Assembly: GCF_008327825.1 (NCBI RefSeq)
Contig: NZ_AP019827.1
Span: 310,001-374,000 of the forward strand
Direction: 5' to 3'
From: Leptotrichia shahii
GTDB lineage: Bacteria; Fusobacteriota; Fusobacteriia; Fusobacteriales; Leptotrichiaceae
DNA length: 64,000 nt
Shown here: positions 24,086 to 33,969 of the stretch, in pieces
Layout: each line of letters begins with the position of its first letter
Numbering within the stretch: the stretch's first letter is position 1
Notes under the pieces: model-generated
What the model was told of the DNA's origin: nothing
The model's input: the letters and a program-made list of their open reading frames with translations, nothing else
The model's database searches: none
Program-made: the position numbers and the translations under genes

Positions 24086-24190
24086 TTTTACCACTCCTTT
24101 GTAATACTTTTATTACACAATGTAATTATATTACTAAATGGTGTAAAAATCAATATTTTAATTAACTTTTTCAAAAAAAATTTACTTTTT

Positions 24191-24649
24191 TCATTTTTTT
24201 AAATCTATTAATCTATTTTCTATCAAATAATTTATATTTTCAACTACCCAGTTTTTATTAAATCTAAAAAAAATATCAATTCTAAAAGCTTTACTTTCAT
24301 TATCTAATTTAAAATATAATTTATATCTCATTATTTTTTTTACTAATTTTAAAACCTTTACTTTTTCCCGAGGGATTATTTTCCTCATTTTACCTATATT
24401 CGAAAGTTGTATTCCTGAAGGTATTTTTAATGTTATATCACACGAAAATATTTCTATGTTATCTTTCTTAAATAAAACTATAATACTTTCTCTTAAATCC
24501 TTGTTAAAATCATAAATAAGATTTTTATCAAAAAACAATTTTATAAAATTGTTTTCAGGAAAAAAACATAAATAATTTCTGTCATACTCAATATTATTTT
24601 CGTTAAAATAATTTTCTATTATTTTATTCCATTCTTTGATAGTTCGCAT
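24191..24649 (-). CDS. Hypothetical protein, paralogue of the fragment at 27,700
   Basis: 152 residues, AT-biased codons, no membrane segment. The opening IENYFNENNIEYDRNYLCFF matches the 31-codon remnant at 27,700-27,795 (EEYFKQNGIEYDKNFVY). It continues with alternating strand-type segments (LYFKLDNESKAFRIDIFFRF), suggesting a compact alpha/beta fold. I do not recognise the family. AGGAG precedes ATG 24649. Confidence 0.55.
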   Translation of the reverse strand: MRTIKEWNKIIENYFNENNIEYDRNYLCFFPENNFIKLFFDKNLIYDFNKDLRESIIVLFKKDNIEIFSCDITLKIPSGIQLSNIGKMRKIIPREKVKVLKLVKKIMRYKLYFKLDNESKAFRIDIFFRFNKNWVVENINYLIENRLIDLKK

Positions 24650-24683
24650 AATTTTTATCTCCTAGTCATATGAAAATTTTTTG

Positions 24684-24941
24684 CTAGATCCAAGCATACT
24701 TCAACTCATAGCACTTTCTGTAATAATTCCCTTTAACTGAAGTTTCAAGATTTTTATTTCTTCTAAAATTTCGTTTGCAATTTTTTTTGTAAAACTGATA
24801 AGCTCTCTTACACCAGCCACTTCTTCTCCAGCTGACTAATTCTCCATTTTTTACAAACACATCAAATGGTAAATCTTTTGAACTTATTTTAGAAAGTTTT
24901 TCTTTTTCTCGCTTTCTATACTCAATTCCTTTTGACCACAT
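24684..24941 (-). CDS. Small basic hypothetical protein
   Basis: 85 residues from ATG 24941 (AAGGAG 6 bp upstream; the ATG two codons earlier touches that site). Extremely rich in Lys, Arg, Tyr and Cys, with a distinct WRRSGWCKRAYQFYKKN block. It could bind nucleic acid, but I know no family for it. It lies in a cluster of unrelated small minus-strand genes. Confidence 0.5.
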   Translation of the reverse strand: MWSKGIEYRKREKEKLSKISSKDLPFDVFVKNGELVSWRRSGWCKRAYQFYKKNCKRNFRRNKNLETSVKGNYYRKCYELKYAWI

Positions 24942-25061
24942 AGACATCTCCTTTTTTTCAGATTATATCTGAAACTTGAAATTTATTTTCTAACTCGTAT
25001 TTTCTACTTTTACATCGATAATTTTTCATTTTCAATCAAATTTCTAAAATTAAATTATCTG

Positions 25062-26235
25062 CTATTTAACAATATTTTTTGAAATTTTTTCCAAATCCTC
25101 TGCTGTAAACTGAATATTCGTTTTTGCCCCTGTATCAGCCAATATTTTTTGTGCGATCATTGTTGTTTTTTCTGTTGCCCAAAAGAAATCTGGCAAGGAC
25201 CCACTGCAAAAACTGCTCTAAATCCTTTTGAATATTCACTTAATAAGACTGCTTTTGTCCCGCCTGTACTATGCCCAAGAGATAAATTCTGTTTGGATCA
25301 ACATAAGGAAGTGATGCCACATATTTTCTGGCTTCTTCCAAGTCTTCAATTTCCCCATAAAACATTTCATATTTTCCAGGATTTGCATTTTCTCCTCTAG
25401 CACTTGGTATTGCAAGTACAAAATCATCTCTTTTAAATGCATCTGTTCCTTGATAATTATTTTTAGGTGATTCTTCATCCCAGCCAAACTCACTATCTCC
25501 AATTCCACCAAATCCAGCGTTTAAATATATAATTGCAGGATATTTTTTCCCATTATTTTCTTTTGCTGTAATATACATTGGCATTTCTCCTAATTTTGAT
25601 GGATAATTTACCAATGAAAACTTGCTGTTTTTAGGCGGAATCCCTGGTTTCCCATATGGCACAAATTCCGTTTTTTGCCCATCGACAATCTTTGTCTTAA
25701 AATTTTTATGAGCCTCTTCCAATGTTTCTCCATATGTTTCAAAATCAAAACTATTGTCAATTTCATTTGCTATTCTACTTTTTCTTAATTTTCTCTGTAT
25801 TATGTATTTTAATAAAACGACAGGATTAAGGCTATACGATAATTGTAATTTATAGTAATTTACCCACTCTATCACAGCAAATATCCAAATAGCAAAAGAG
25901 ATAATCATTGTAAAAAACGTACTGTAATTTAATATTATCACTAGGACTCCCATGCATAGCAAAATTACATTTAATATCTTTAGTTTATTGTAAATCTTGC
26001 CTGTATATTTTGCAGCAAATCCTGATTTTGAAATTCTTTTTATCAAAATACACCAAAAAATAGAGCCTTGTACAAGAATAAAACTTAGTATAAATAAGGA
26101 GAAAGAAATAGAAATTAGAGATTTTGTAGTAGTAATTAATTTTTTGAACAGAAAAAAATTTATCCAGAATACTACTACCGCCACTAATTCTCCAACAGCT
26201 AAATTAGTCAATTTTTGTTTCAGAGTTTTTTTCAA
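25062..26235 (-). pseudogene. Alpha/beta hydrolase with N-terminal membrane region, frameshifted
   Basis: The first ~325 codons are open: four hydrophobic helices (about 20-150), then a hydrolase domain with YPAIIYLNAGFGG and YVDPNRIYLLG. At that point, exactly before the expected nucleophile elbow, the frame is lost; the next frame supplies the expected GHSTGGTKAVLLSEYSKG. A second shift near 25,165 is needed to read the C-terminal end (KILADTGAKTNIQF ... KISKNIVK, stop at 25,062). Two frameshifts make a functional product unlikely. TTG 26235 with GGAGGTG upstream is the start. Confidence 0.8.
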
Positions 26236-26374
26236 ATTAACAATACACCTCCAGCTTTATTGTAGATATTTTCTCAGAAATCTATTTTTTCTTTTCTTTG
26301 TAAACTGGGATTTTTAGATTTTAACCCTTAAGGAAAATAAAATGGGCTATTCTCGTGAAGTATGTTCTATAACA

Positions 26375-27139
26375 TTATAGTTTAATGCAGAGTGTAGCTA
26401 TATAGTCATTTCCATAACGTGATAATCTATGTCTTTTATCACATGATTCATAAAAATCTATCATTGCGAGACCATTTTTAAGTTGTCCTCTAATCTGAGT
26501 TTCTAAGGTATGGCTAAATTCATATCCATATTCTGGATTTATGGTTATCTTACCTTCCTCTTCAAGCTCTTTTGAATTAAAAGGTATTGAAAACTTTAAA
26601 AGTAATTCCTCATCGGGTTTGTCCCATACAATGTCAGCATCATACATGTATATCCAAGGATTCATAAATCCGACCATCAACAATCCACCCTTTTTCAATA
26701 CTCGAGAGGCTTCTTTATACATGTTTTCTAAATCTTCTATATATACATTTGAAACCGGATTAAAAATAATATCAAAAGTTTCATTTTCAAATGGAAATGG
26801 TTTTGTCATATCACCTTGAACTGTGTTGATTTTTAAGCCTTCTCTTTTAGCAACCATATCATCTCTTTGTAATTGTGATTTAGAAAAATCCATTATGGTT
26901 ACATCATAACCTTTTATAGCAAAAACTGGTCCCTGCTGTCCACCACCACAAGCTAAACCTAATATCTTTTTTCCGTTTGCTTTTTCAAACCATTCTTTTG
27001 GAACTTTTTTCCCAACAGTTAATGCAACAGAAATTGGATTATTTCTAACTTCTTCTAATTCTTCATGTGTCAATGGCTCAGTATAGTCATTTGTTACATT
27101 ATTCCATCTATCTTCATTTAATTTTATATAATTATTCAT
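26375..27139 (-). CDS. Class I SAM-dependent methyltransferase
   Basis: 254 residues with a Rossmann-type methyltransferase domain: motif I ILGLACGGGQQG, then VTIMDFSKSQL, the acidic QGDMTKPFPF and the post-motif FDIIFNPVSNVYIED, followed by EASRVLKKGGLL. The GxGGG variant of motif I is seen in a group of small-molecule methyltransferases of anaerobes and bacilli. The substrate cannot be guessed. CGAGGAGAT precedes ATG 27139. It stands alone between short spacers. Confidence 0.85.
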   Translation of the reverse strand: MNNYIKLNEDRWNNVTNDYTEPLTHEELEEVRNNPISVALTVGKKVPKEWFEKANGKKILGLACGGGQQGPVFAIKGYDVTIMDFSKSQLQRDDMVAKREGLKINTVQGDMTKPFPFENETFDIIFNPVSNVYIEDLENMYKEASRVLKKGGLLMVGFMNPWIYMYDADIVWDKPDEELLLKFSIPFNSKELEEEGKITINPEYGYEFSHTLETQIRGQLKNGLAMIDFYESCDKRHRLSRYGNDYIATLCIKL

Positions 27140-27258
27140 CTTATAATCTCCTCGTAATTTTATACTATTTCAATTTAAGTTGGATGTGTTGCCATTATAT
27201 TTTTCTCACCTCTACAAATTCCAATTTGACACACTGTAGATGATCCTCATTTTATATA

Positions 27259-27633
27259 CTACATTTGAAATGCCGTTATCCAAAAACATATTCCGGCTAT
27301 AAGTGAAAGAGGAGTCATAACATATTTTTCTTTCCTACTTTTTGAAATCATGTTCATAACAGTATTCAAAAATAGATAAGCGGCAAAGAAGAAACAAATA
27401 TATTTAGTAACCTTAAAAGACAGCCACAAGGAAATAAAACCTCCGGCTTGCAAAATAATTATCATTGCAAAAATTTGGATAGCCACTGAAATGACTGCCA
27501 TAACTCTAAATTTCTTAGGTAAGATTTTATGTTGTCCACCCATTGTAAATTCGCCCAGAGGTAAACCGCAAACAACAAGAACTGTCATAATTGCTATAAC
27601 GCCAAATAATACTGCACCTAATATTGAAAACAT
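27259..27633 (-). CDS. Four-helix hypothetical membrane protein
   Basis: 124 residues with four predicted membrane helices and very short loops. The first loop carries CGLPLGEFTMGGQHKILPKK, which I recall from small uncharacterised membrane proteins of low-GC bacteria. No catalytic motif is visible. GAAGGGAG precedes ATG 27633. Position between the methyltransferase and DUF2262-like genes says nothing definite about function. Confidence 0.65.
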   Translation of the reverse strand: MFSILGAVLFGVIAIMTVLVVCGLPLGEFTMGGQHKILPKKFRVMAVISVAIQIFAMIIILQAGGFISLWLSFKVTKYICFFFAAYLFLNTVMNMISKSRKEKYVMTPLSLIAGICFWITAFQM

Positions 27634-27699
27634 AAATCAATATTCTCCCTTCGCAAAATACAAAAAATTTCAGTTACAAATTCAAAATTTCTTTCTTTT

Positions 27700-27795
27700 T
27701 TAATTAATACCATAAACAAAATTTTTATCATACTCTATCCCATTTTGTTTAAAATATTCTTCCACTTTTAATTGTCTTTTTGACTTTTCTGCCAT
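27700..27795 (-). pseudogene. 31-codon fragment related to the protein at 24,191
   Basis: Reads as a start, then QLKVEEYFKQNGIEYDKNFV, then stops after five more codons. The middle part matches residues about 8-30 of the 152-residue protein at 24,191, which implies a truncated second copy. No clear ribosome site. Confidence 0.5.
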
Positions 27796-27832
27796 CTTTT
27801 AAATTTTTCTTTCTAATTTTTATTCTATTATT

Positions 27833-28639
27833 TCAATAAATAACTTCTTCCTCAGCAATATCATTAACATAATTAACCTTTTTAGTCAATTTCCCATCCT
27901 CATCATAGAATTTCCAAATTCCCTCTTTTTTTCCAGATTTATAATTTCCAATTGCCGCTAATTTGTGATTCTTCTTATAATAAAGTTTTGTCAATCCTTC
28001 TCTTCTTGATACAAAAAAACTACTAGCATCTGCATAACCTATTTTAAATTTTTCACGAAGAATTGAAGAAAACTCGTCATTTAATTCTAAGTCAGTGACA
28101 AATTCAAAAAGATCATCAAAACTTGCAGCAAAAAATCCCTTATCAATATTCCCTTTTAACCAAATCCAGTTATCCCCCACAACTGTATAATCATCAGCTA
28201 CTTCAAAATAAAAATTTCCTTCACTTGTTATCTGAATATTATCAACAAAAATATAATTTCTATACTTATCCAATGGAAATACTTTTGTTTTCCATATTCT
28301 TTCTGCTTCTTCTTTTGTAAAATCGTCTTTTAAAATTTCAAATAACATATCATAGCAAGTTGGATACTCTGGAAATACTCCATCATTAAAAAAATCATCA
28401 TTCAGCACATCATAAAAATACTTAACCATCGTATCTTTCACTTTTTTATTCCATTCATCCTGATTAAGATACAATTCTTCCAAAATTTTAAACATTTTTT
28501 CTTTTTCAAGTTCAACATTATCACATTTTTTGGAAATTGTTAGACTTACTCGTATTTCTTCACCTTTCCAAATAACTTTCCCATACCATTCTTTAAAATA
28601 ACTGCTATGTGAACTTTCTCGAAAATCCTGAATTTCCAT
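27833..28639 (-). CDS. DUF2262-like protein with C-terminal MORN-type repeat
   Basis: 268 residues. The N-terminal ~115 residues are DUF2262-like (VIWKGEEIRVSLTISKKCDN, NQDEWNKKVKDTMVKYFYD) and relate to the genes at 23,197 and 28,674. A middle domain follows (residues ~120-210, with GDNWIWLKGNIDKGFFAASF, a DUF2262-type core). The end has a single MORN/YwqK-like repeat: AIGNYKSGKKEGIWKFYDED then GKLTKKVNY. GAAAGGAAAA precedes ATG 28639. Unknown function; the YwqK-like repeat is often seen in antitoxin or immunity-type proteins. Confidence 0.65.
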   Translation of the reverse strand: MEIQDFRESSHSSYFKEWYGKVIWKGEEIRVSLTISKKCDNVELEKEKMFKILEELYLNQDEWNKKVKDTMVKYFYDVLNDDFFNDGVFPEYPTCYDMLFEILKDDFTKEEAERIWKTKVFPLDKYRNYIFVDNIQITSEGNFYFEVADDYTVVGDNWIWLKGNIDKGFFAASFDDLFEFVTDLELNDEFSSILREKFKIGYADASSFFVSRREGLTKLYYKKNHKLAAIGNYKSGKKEGIWKFYDEDGKLTKKVNYVNDIAEEEVIY

Positions 28640-28673
28640 ATCTGATTTTCCTTTCTAAAAAAATTTAAGAAAG

Positions 28674-29213
28674 TTAGCCCATATAATACTCGTCTATTTC
28701 ACCATTAAAATTACAACAAGCATAAAACATTTTATCAACAAAAAATAATTTTTCATGCATAGCTATTGTAAAATTAGAATTTTCTTCTACCTCACCATAA
28801 TCAATTACTATTTCTATTTCATCATTATCAAGCAACTTTTTAAACGCTTCTTTCTTTAAAAAATAATTTTTCATAATTTTTTCTGTATCTTCTTTTCCAA
28901 TAATTTTAAGTAATTCTTTTTCCACTTCTTCAATACTATTTGTTTCATAATAAATTTCAGCATATTCTGGTTTTACCCATTTTTCTTCATTAAACCAGTC
29001 AACAAATTCATCAGCAAACAAATTTTTACACTTTTTATCCCAGTATTCTTTCTTTTCTAAAATTTTTTCAACCATTTCTTCGATTTTTATTTCATCAATT
29101 TCCTCTTTATCAATGTCATCTTCACCATTACAGTACAATTTCATTTCTATTTCATGATTTATCCACATCACTTTACGAGTATGCTATCCATCTATGACTT
29201 CCCAATTTTTCAT
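28674..29213 (-). pseudogene. DUF2262-like paralogue with an early in-frame stop
   Basis: The strong ribosome site AAAAGGAG with ATG 29213 opens a frame reading MKNWEVIDG and then an amber stop (29,184-29,186), after which the same frame continues unbroken as VMWINHEIEMKLY to 28,674. The paralogue at 23,197 has 20 residues in the corresponding N-terminal place, so the original start was almost surely 29213. If translation restarts at ATG 29171, a 165-residue protein lacking ~14 residues is possible, but no ribosome site precedes it. I call it a recently broken gene with moderate trust. Confidence 0.6.
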
Positions 29214-29230
29214 TTTTACTCCTTTTTTAA

Positions 29231-29806
29231 CTACTTATGACTTTCCTCATATTTTCTAATCTCATCTTCATGCTGCAAAGTCAACCCAATCGAGTCAAGC
29301 CCTTTAAGCAATCTTTGTTTCCAGCTTTCTTCCAGCTCAAAAACATATTCTTTTCCATTCGCAATCAATTTATTATTTTCCAAGTCAACTGTAACCTTCG
29401 TATCTCCAGGCAATTTTGATAATTCGATTCTATCTGCTTCTGGCAATGTTATTGGCAAATGTCCGTTATTTAACCAATTCATGTAAAAAATTCCCGAATA
29501 TCCTCCCGCCACGATTACATGAATTCCATAGTCTTGCAATGCCCAAGCAGCATGTTCTCTACTTGATCCACAACCAAAATTTTCTCCAGTAATCAAAATT
29601 GTTCCATTTTTGTATTCTGGCTTATTCAAATTAAAATCCATATTGTCAGATCCGTCTTCGTTGTATCTCCATTCATCGAAAACATGTTTTCCAAATCCTG
29701 TTTTTTCAATACTTTTCAAGTATTGTTTTGGAATTAATTGATCTGTATCTATATTGTTATTCATTATTGGAACGATTGTTCCTTCATATTTTGTAAATGG
29801 TTTCAT
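29231..29806 (-). CDS. leuD: 3-isopropylmalate dehydratase small subunit LeuD
   Basis: 191 residues. With LeuC it isomerises 2-isopropylmalate to 3-isopropylmalate. Signatures: NNNIDTDQLIPKQYL, the GENFGCGSSREHAAW motif (aconitase swivel-domain substrate loop) and FYMNWLNNGHLPI. The frame is open further upstream, but ATG 29806 has AAAGGAG at the right distance and matches the normal LeuD N-terminus (MKPFTKYEGTIVPI). leuC lies about 200 bp upstream, with a palindromic repeat (29,908-29,927) in between. Confidence 0.96.
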   Translation of the reverse strand: MKPFTKYEGTIVPIMNNNIDTDQLIPKQYLKSIEKTGFGKHVFDEWRYNEDGSDNMDFNLNKPEYKNGTILITGENFGCGSSREHAAWALQDYGIHVIVAGGYSGIFYMNWLNNGHLPITLPEADRIELSKLPGDTKVTVDLENNKLIANGKEYVFELEESWKQRLLKGLDSIGLTLQHEDEIRKYEESHK

Positions 29807-29907
29807 ATTTTTCTCCTTTATTTTTATAGTTATTTCTAAAACTCTAAGAACTGCAATAAATATTGTATTTTTTATGTTTAATTTTCTTGTTTTTCTCAAC
29901 TTTCTGA

Positions 29908-29993
29908 CAAGGGGTCTTGACCCCTTGCCTTAGAACATTTGTTTTATCAAATCTTAAATATGTATAGTTTTCAAACATGTCTAATATATCGTT
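29908..29993. repeat. Dispersed palindrome-bearing repeat (copy 2)
   Basis: Starts with the palindrome CAAGGGGTCTTGACCCCTTG (29908-29927). The following ~65 bp up to GTATAGTTTTCAAACATGTC resembles 48,780-48,838. It lies between leuC and leuD. Confidence 0.6.
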
Positions 29994-30011
29994 TCCTTTA
30001 TACTAAAATTT

Positions 30012-31430
30012 CTATTTCACTTCATCCAATTTTCTAACATCCACAAATTTTCCATAAATTGCCGCTGCTGCTGCCATTGCTGGACTTACTAAGTGAGTTC
30101 TTGCCCCTTTTCCTTGTCTTCCTTCAAAGTTTCTGTTGGAAGTTGAGGCACAGTGTTCTCCACTTGGGATTAAGTCTGGGTTCATTCCTAAGCAAGTTGA
30201 GCATCCTGCTTCTCTCCACTCAAATCCTGCGTCTTTGAATATTTGTGCAATCCCGTTTTCTTCAGCTGCTTTTTTAACAACTTGTGATCCTGGAACAACT
30301 ACTGCTGTGATATTTGGAGCAACTTTTTTCCCTTTTACAATTTTTGCTGCAATTTCTAAGTCTGCTAATCTTCCATTTGTGCAAGATCCGATAAATACAT
30401 GTTTTAATGGAATGTCGTAAGGAGATGCTCCTGGTGTAAGTCCCATGTAGCTGTATGCTCTTTCATAGTTTACATCTTTAATTTCAGGGAATCTTTCACT
30501 TATTCCAATTCCCATTTCAGGATTTGTTCCCCAAGTTACTTGTGGTTCAAGATTTGAAACATCAACTTTTATGTATTTGTCAAATGCATCTACAGAATCT
30601 GTGTACAATTCTTTCCATTCAGCCACTTTTTTATTAAATTCTTCGCCTTTTGGTGCAAATCTTCTTCCTTTTACATACTCAAAAGTAATTTCGTCAGGTG
30701 CGATAATTCCTGATTTTCCTCCTCCTTCAATTGCCATGTTACAAATTGTCATTCTTCCTTCCATTGACATATTTCTTATTGTATCTCCAAAAAACTCAAA
30801 TGCATATCCATTTCCAAGCCCAATTCCGTAAGTTCTAATAATATGCAAAATTATATCTTTCGCATAAACACCTTTTTGTAATTCACCAGTTATTTCAATT
30901 CCCATTGTTTTTGGTTTCTTTTGCCAAATTGTCTGTGTCGCCAAAACATGTTCCACTTCACTTGTTCCAATTCCAAATGCCAAAGCTCCAAAAGCTCCAT
31001 GAGTCGCAGTATGGCTATCTCCACAAACTACAGTTTTTCCAGGCTGTGTCAACCCTTGTTCAGGTCCAACCATATGCACAATTCCATTATTTTCATTAAA
31101 CATGTCAACCAATTCAATCCCAAATTCTTTACAGTTAGCTGACAACGCATCCAACTGTGCCTTTGAAACTTTATCTTTAATATTCATTCTGTCAGCCATA
31201 ATTGTTGGCGTATTGTGATCCATTGTTCCAAATGTCAAGTCAGGTCTTCTAACCTTTCTCCCTGCAATTCTCAATCCTGAAAATGCCTGTGGCGAAGTAA
31301 CCTCATGAATCAAATGCAAATCAATATACAAAAGTTGTGCTTCCCCAGGTTCTCCCGTAATCACATGTTTTTCCCAAACTTTATCAAACAATGTTTTTGG
31401 TTTTTTCGCTTCATTTTTAATTTCTGACAT
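30012..31430 (-). CDS. leuC: 3-isopropylmalate dehydratase large subunit LeuC
   Basis: 472 residues, aconitase family, carrying the [4Fe-4S] cluster of isopropylmalate isomerase. Cluster cysteines are visible in [10 protein letters not shown] and in [12 protein letters not shown]; the substrate-side [15 protein letters not shown] and [13 protein letters not shown] are also complete. ATG 31430 follows GGAGGAG. It precedes leuD on the same strand. Its upstream neighbour (Fic) is unrelated, which shows that the leu genes are split into separate transcription units here. Confidence 0.97.
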   Translation of the reverse strand: MSEIKNEAKKPKTLFDKVWEKHVITGEPGEAQLLYIDLHLIHEVTSPQAFSGLRIAGRKVRRPDLTFGTMDHNTPTIMADRMNIKDKVSKAQLDALSANCKEFGIELVDMFNENNGIVHMVGPEQGLTQPGKTVVCGDSHTATHGAFGALAFGIGTSEVEHVLATQTIWQKKPKTMGIEITGELQKGVYAKDIILHIIRTYGIGLGNGYAFEFFGDTIRNMSMEGRMTICNMAIEGGGKSGIIAPDEITFEYVKGRRFAPKGEEFNKKVAEWKELYTDSVDAFDKYIKVDVSNLEPQVTWGTNPEMGIGISERFPEIKDVNYERAYSYMGLTPGASPYDIPLKHVFIGSCTNGRLADLEIAAKIVKGKKVAPNITAVVVPGSQVVKKAAEENGIAQIFKDAGFEWREAGCSTCLGMNPDLIPSGEHCASTSNRNFEGRQGKGARTHLVSPAMAAAAAIYGKFVDVRKLDEVK

Positions 31431-31496
31431 TTTTTCTCCTCCGATTTTCTCTCCAAATTTTTTATTTATATTTTTTTAATTAATTTATTAATCTAT

Positions 31497-32171
31497 TTAA
31501 AATTGTTCCATTCGTTTCTTTTCAAATTCTTGCAATTCCTTCACTTTATCTAAAATAATATCTGCATTTTGTTCCCTTAAATAGTTCATATACAATGCTC
31601 TATCATTTTTTTCAATCACAAACGGACTTATATTTTCCTGAAAACACAAATACAGCATAATCAGCCTTCCTGTTCGCCCATTTCCATCGCTAAAAAGATG
31701 AATTCTCTCAAATTCTATATGAGAATTTAATATTTCTGACAACTTTTCATCATCATTTTTACACAATTTCAACCGATAATTCAAGTTTTCAATCCAATTT
31801 TTTGTAAGAACTGGCGCTTGACTTGGTGTAGAAGTTTGAAAATCTGCACCAATTATTGCATTACTGCTATTTTTAAAATTTCCAGCATTATCATTTAACC
31901 TATCTAAAATTTCCTTATTTATATTTTTTATCATATAAATATCCAAATTTTGATCATTCGCAAGTTTATTCAACATATAGTCAATCGCCCTTTTATGATT
32001 CAAAACTTCAAAAACTTCACGAACACTCTTACTTCCAGGTATTGTACTATCTAAAATAATCGTAGCAGTTTCATTTAGTGTCAATGTATTTCCTTCGATA
32101 GCATTCGAGTGATGCGTCATTCTTACTGATAAATCTAAAAAATACTCATAATTTATTGTTTTTATATCCAT
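31497..32171 (-). CDS. Fic-domain protein (class II, N-terminal inhibitory helix)
   Basis: 224 residues. Fic enzymes usually transfer AMP from ATP to target proteins. The active-site loop reads HLFSDGNGRTGR (about 158-169), complete except for Leu in place of the usual Pro after His. An inhibitory motif SNAIEGN (22-28) fits the S-x-x-x-E-G/N class II pattern, so activity would be held off by its own N-terminus. No separate antitoxin gene is adjacent. ATG 32171 has AGAAAG upstream; TTG 32180 is the alternative. The target protein is unknown. Confidence 0.92.
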   Translation of the reverse strand: MDIKTINYEYFLDLSVRMTHHSNAIEGNTLTLNETATIILDSTIPGSKSVREVFEVLNHKRAIDYMLNKLANDQNLDIYMIKNINKEILDRLNDNAGNFKNSSNAIIGADFQTSTPSQAPVLTKNWIENLNYRLKLCKNDDEKLSEILNSHIEFERIHLFSDGNGRTGRLIMLYLCFQENISPFVIEKNDRALYMNYLREQNADIILDKVKELQEFEKKRMEQF

Positions 32172-32198
32172 CTTTTTCAACTTTCTATTCTTATAAAA

Positions 32199-33038
32199 TT
32201 AATAACAATCCCAGTTGTAAAAAATATCTGAAAAATCTTTATTTTTCAACTTTTCACGATTAATAAAGAAATTCATCACTCCACAATCTCCAATCATAAT
32301 TTCCCCTCCACTGTCAATTTGAAATAGCAAAGTATCGTATTCTTTCAATTGTTCTTCATCTCTTGGCTCAAATTGTGTAAAAAATGGAAATCCATTACAT
32401 TTCGTTCCGCCATTTTCCCCATTAGAATTACTTATGAATATTCCCTCAACTTTTTGATACAATTTTTCTTTTTCACCTACATCAATATTTTTTTCTTTTA
32501 ACACTTCTTCAAATAACTTTTCCAAAAGCGTATAATCGAAAGTTTCTTTTTCACTACTTTCCAAAGAAAAATTCATTTCACAAGGCTTATTTGCTATTTC
32601 TAAGTTTCCTGAATTTTCTCTATAAGGATTGTACATTTTCTTAAACTCAACTTCCGAATGATAATCTTCAATTTTTTCATAATAAATCACATCAAAACCA
32701 TCTCGATTTGTATAATCGTCAAAATCCAATCCCAGCAAATCTTCTCCCAGAATCCAAAACTGCAAAATCCCCTCTTTTGGAAAATCTTCTAGACCTTTTA
32801 AGTCAGCACAATTTATCTGTGCAAGAAACATAAACTGTTTCCCTTCTGAATTTGTTGGAATTTTACTCCCTTTTGGAATATATGGAATTCCTTCAATTTT
32901 ACTGTCTGTTATTTTTATTTCCTTTGAAGCATTAACTGAAGCAGATGCAACTTTCATTTCTTTTGCTGTTTCTTGATATTTTTTTTCTATTTTTTCAAAA
33001 ATATCTTTTGCTAAAATCTTTAATTTTTTCTCTTCCAT
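32199..33038 (-). CDS. DUF1963 (YwqG-like) protein
   Basis: 279 residues. The family signature is readable: MFLAQINCADLKGLEDFPKE, then GILQFWILGED and, near the C-terminus, TLLFQIDSGG and MIGDCGVMNFFI. YwqG-type proteins are cytoplasmic beta-rich proteins of unknown role, often multi-copy near secretion or toxin-immunity genes. AGAGGTG precedes ATG 33038. It lies between Fic and a phosphoesterase gene, with 18-27 bp gaps, perhaps one transcription unit. Confidence 0.85.
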   Translation of the reverse strand: MEEKKLKILAKDIFEKIEKKYQETAKEMKVASASVNASKEIKITDSKIEGIPYIPKGSKIPTNSEGKQFMFLAQINCADLKGLEDFPKEGILQFWILGEDLLGLDFDDYTNRDGFDVIYYEKIEDYHSEVEFKKMYNPYRENSGNLEIANKPCEMNFSLESSEKETFDYTLLEKLFEEVLKEKNIDVGEKEKLYQKVEGIFISNSNGENGGTKCNGFPFFTQFEPRDEEQLKEYDTLLFQIDSGGEIMIGDCGVMNFFINREKLKNKDFSDIFYNWDCY

Positions 33039-33057
33039 TCTACACCTCTTCCAAGTT

Positions 33058-33903
33058 TTATTTAACTTTCTTCAATTTCAGCACCACAATTTCAGGTTGT
33101 GCAAAAAATCGAATAAACATCTCAAAAGCTCCACCACCAACACCTGAAGTAGTATAAATCTTATGTCCATTATATTCTTTTAATCCATATCCATATTTCC
33201 AAGGATGCTTAATTTCTGCCCACAATATCAATCCAAACAATGTTATCTGTCCACCATGAGTATGCCCTGCCAAAGTTATATCTGACCTTTCCTTCTGTTC
33301 ATTTGTCATTTCTTCAAAATAATCAGGATTATGTGTGATGAAGATATTAAAATCATCTTTTTTTATACCATTAAGTGCCTTCTGTGCATCAGGTTTGCCT
33401 TTTAGTAAATCGTCAACTGCTGAAATGTAGATACTCTGGTTATTTACTGTTATTTTGTCATTTTTATTTACCAACACTTTGTACCCAAGGCTTTTCAGTC
33501 CAGCCATATTTTTTTCCACAGAATTATAATCATGATTCCCCAAAATTGCATAAATTCCATATTTAGGCTTTTCTAACTTTTCCATTCCTTTGTAAAATCG
33601 TGGAATTTTACCAGTCCAGTTAGTATAGTCACCACCCAGAATTATAATATCCTTTTCCTGCTTATTTATCAAATCAATAATCCTGTCAAGTTGCTTCTGA
33701 TTAAATCTCGCATAAGTATCCAGCTGAAAATCTGCCGCAAACACAATTTTCTTTCCATCAAATTCTTTTGGAATATCTTTTGAGGCAATTTCTATTGTTC
33801 TAACCTTAAGTTGTGTATATTCATAATGTGCATAAATTAGGCAGATTATAAAAAATATTGCTAAAATTCCTAAAACTGAAAATACTGTTTTTTTAGTTAT
33901 CAT
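33058..33903 (-). CDS. YkuE-type metallophosphoesterase, copy 1
   Basis: 281 residues: an N-terminal membrane anchor (VLGILAIFFIICLIYAHYEY) and a calcineurin-like phosphoesterase domain with AADFQLD, ILGGDYTNW, AILGNHDYNS, THNPDYF and LAGHTHGGQ, which supply the two-metal site. Membrane-anchored relatives such as YkuE act on lipid or wall substrates at the cell surface, so an envelope role is likely. A close paralogue lies at 34,453, with a RidA gene between them, so this is a local duplication. Confidence 0.9.
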   Translation of the reverse strand: MITKKTVFSVLGILAIFFIICLIYAHYEYTQLKVRTIEIASKDIPKEFDGKKIVFAADFQLDTYARFNQKQLDRIIDLINKQEKDIIILGGDYTNWTGKIPRFYKGMEKLEKPKYGIYAILGNHDYNSVEKNMAGLKSLGYKVLVNKNDKITVNNQSIYISAVDDLLKGKPDAQKALNGIKKDDFNIFITHNPDYFEEMTNEQKERSDITLAGHTHGGQITLFGLILWAEIKHPWKYGYGLKEYNGHKIYTTSGVGGGAFEMFIRFFAQPEIVVLKLKKVK

Positions 33904-33969
33904 AAAATTTTCCTTTTTATTTGTTTTTTTTCTCTCTGATTTTAGAATTTATAATTTTTCATTTATTTC

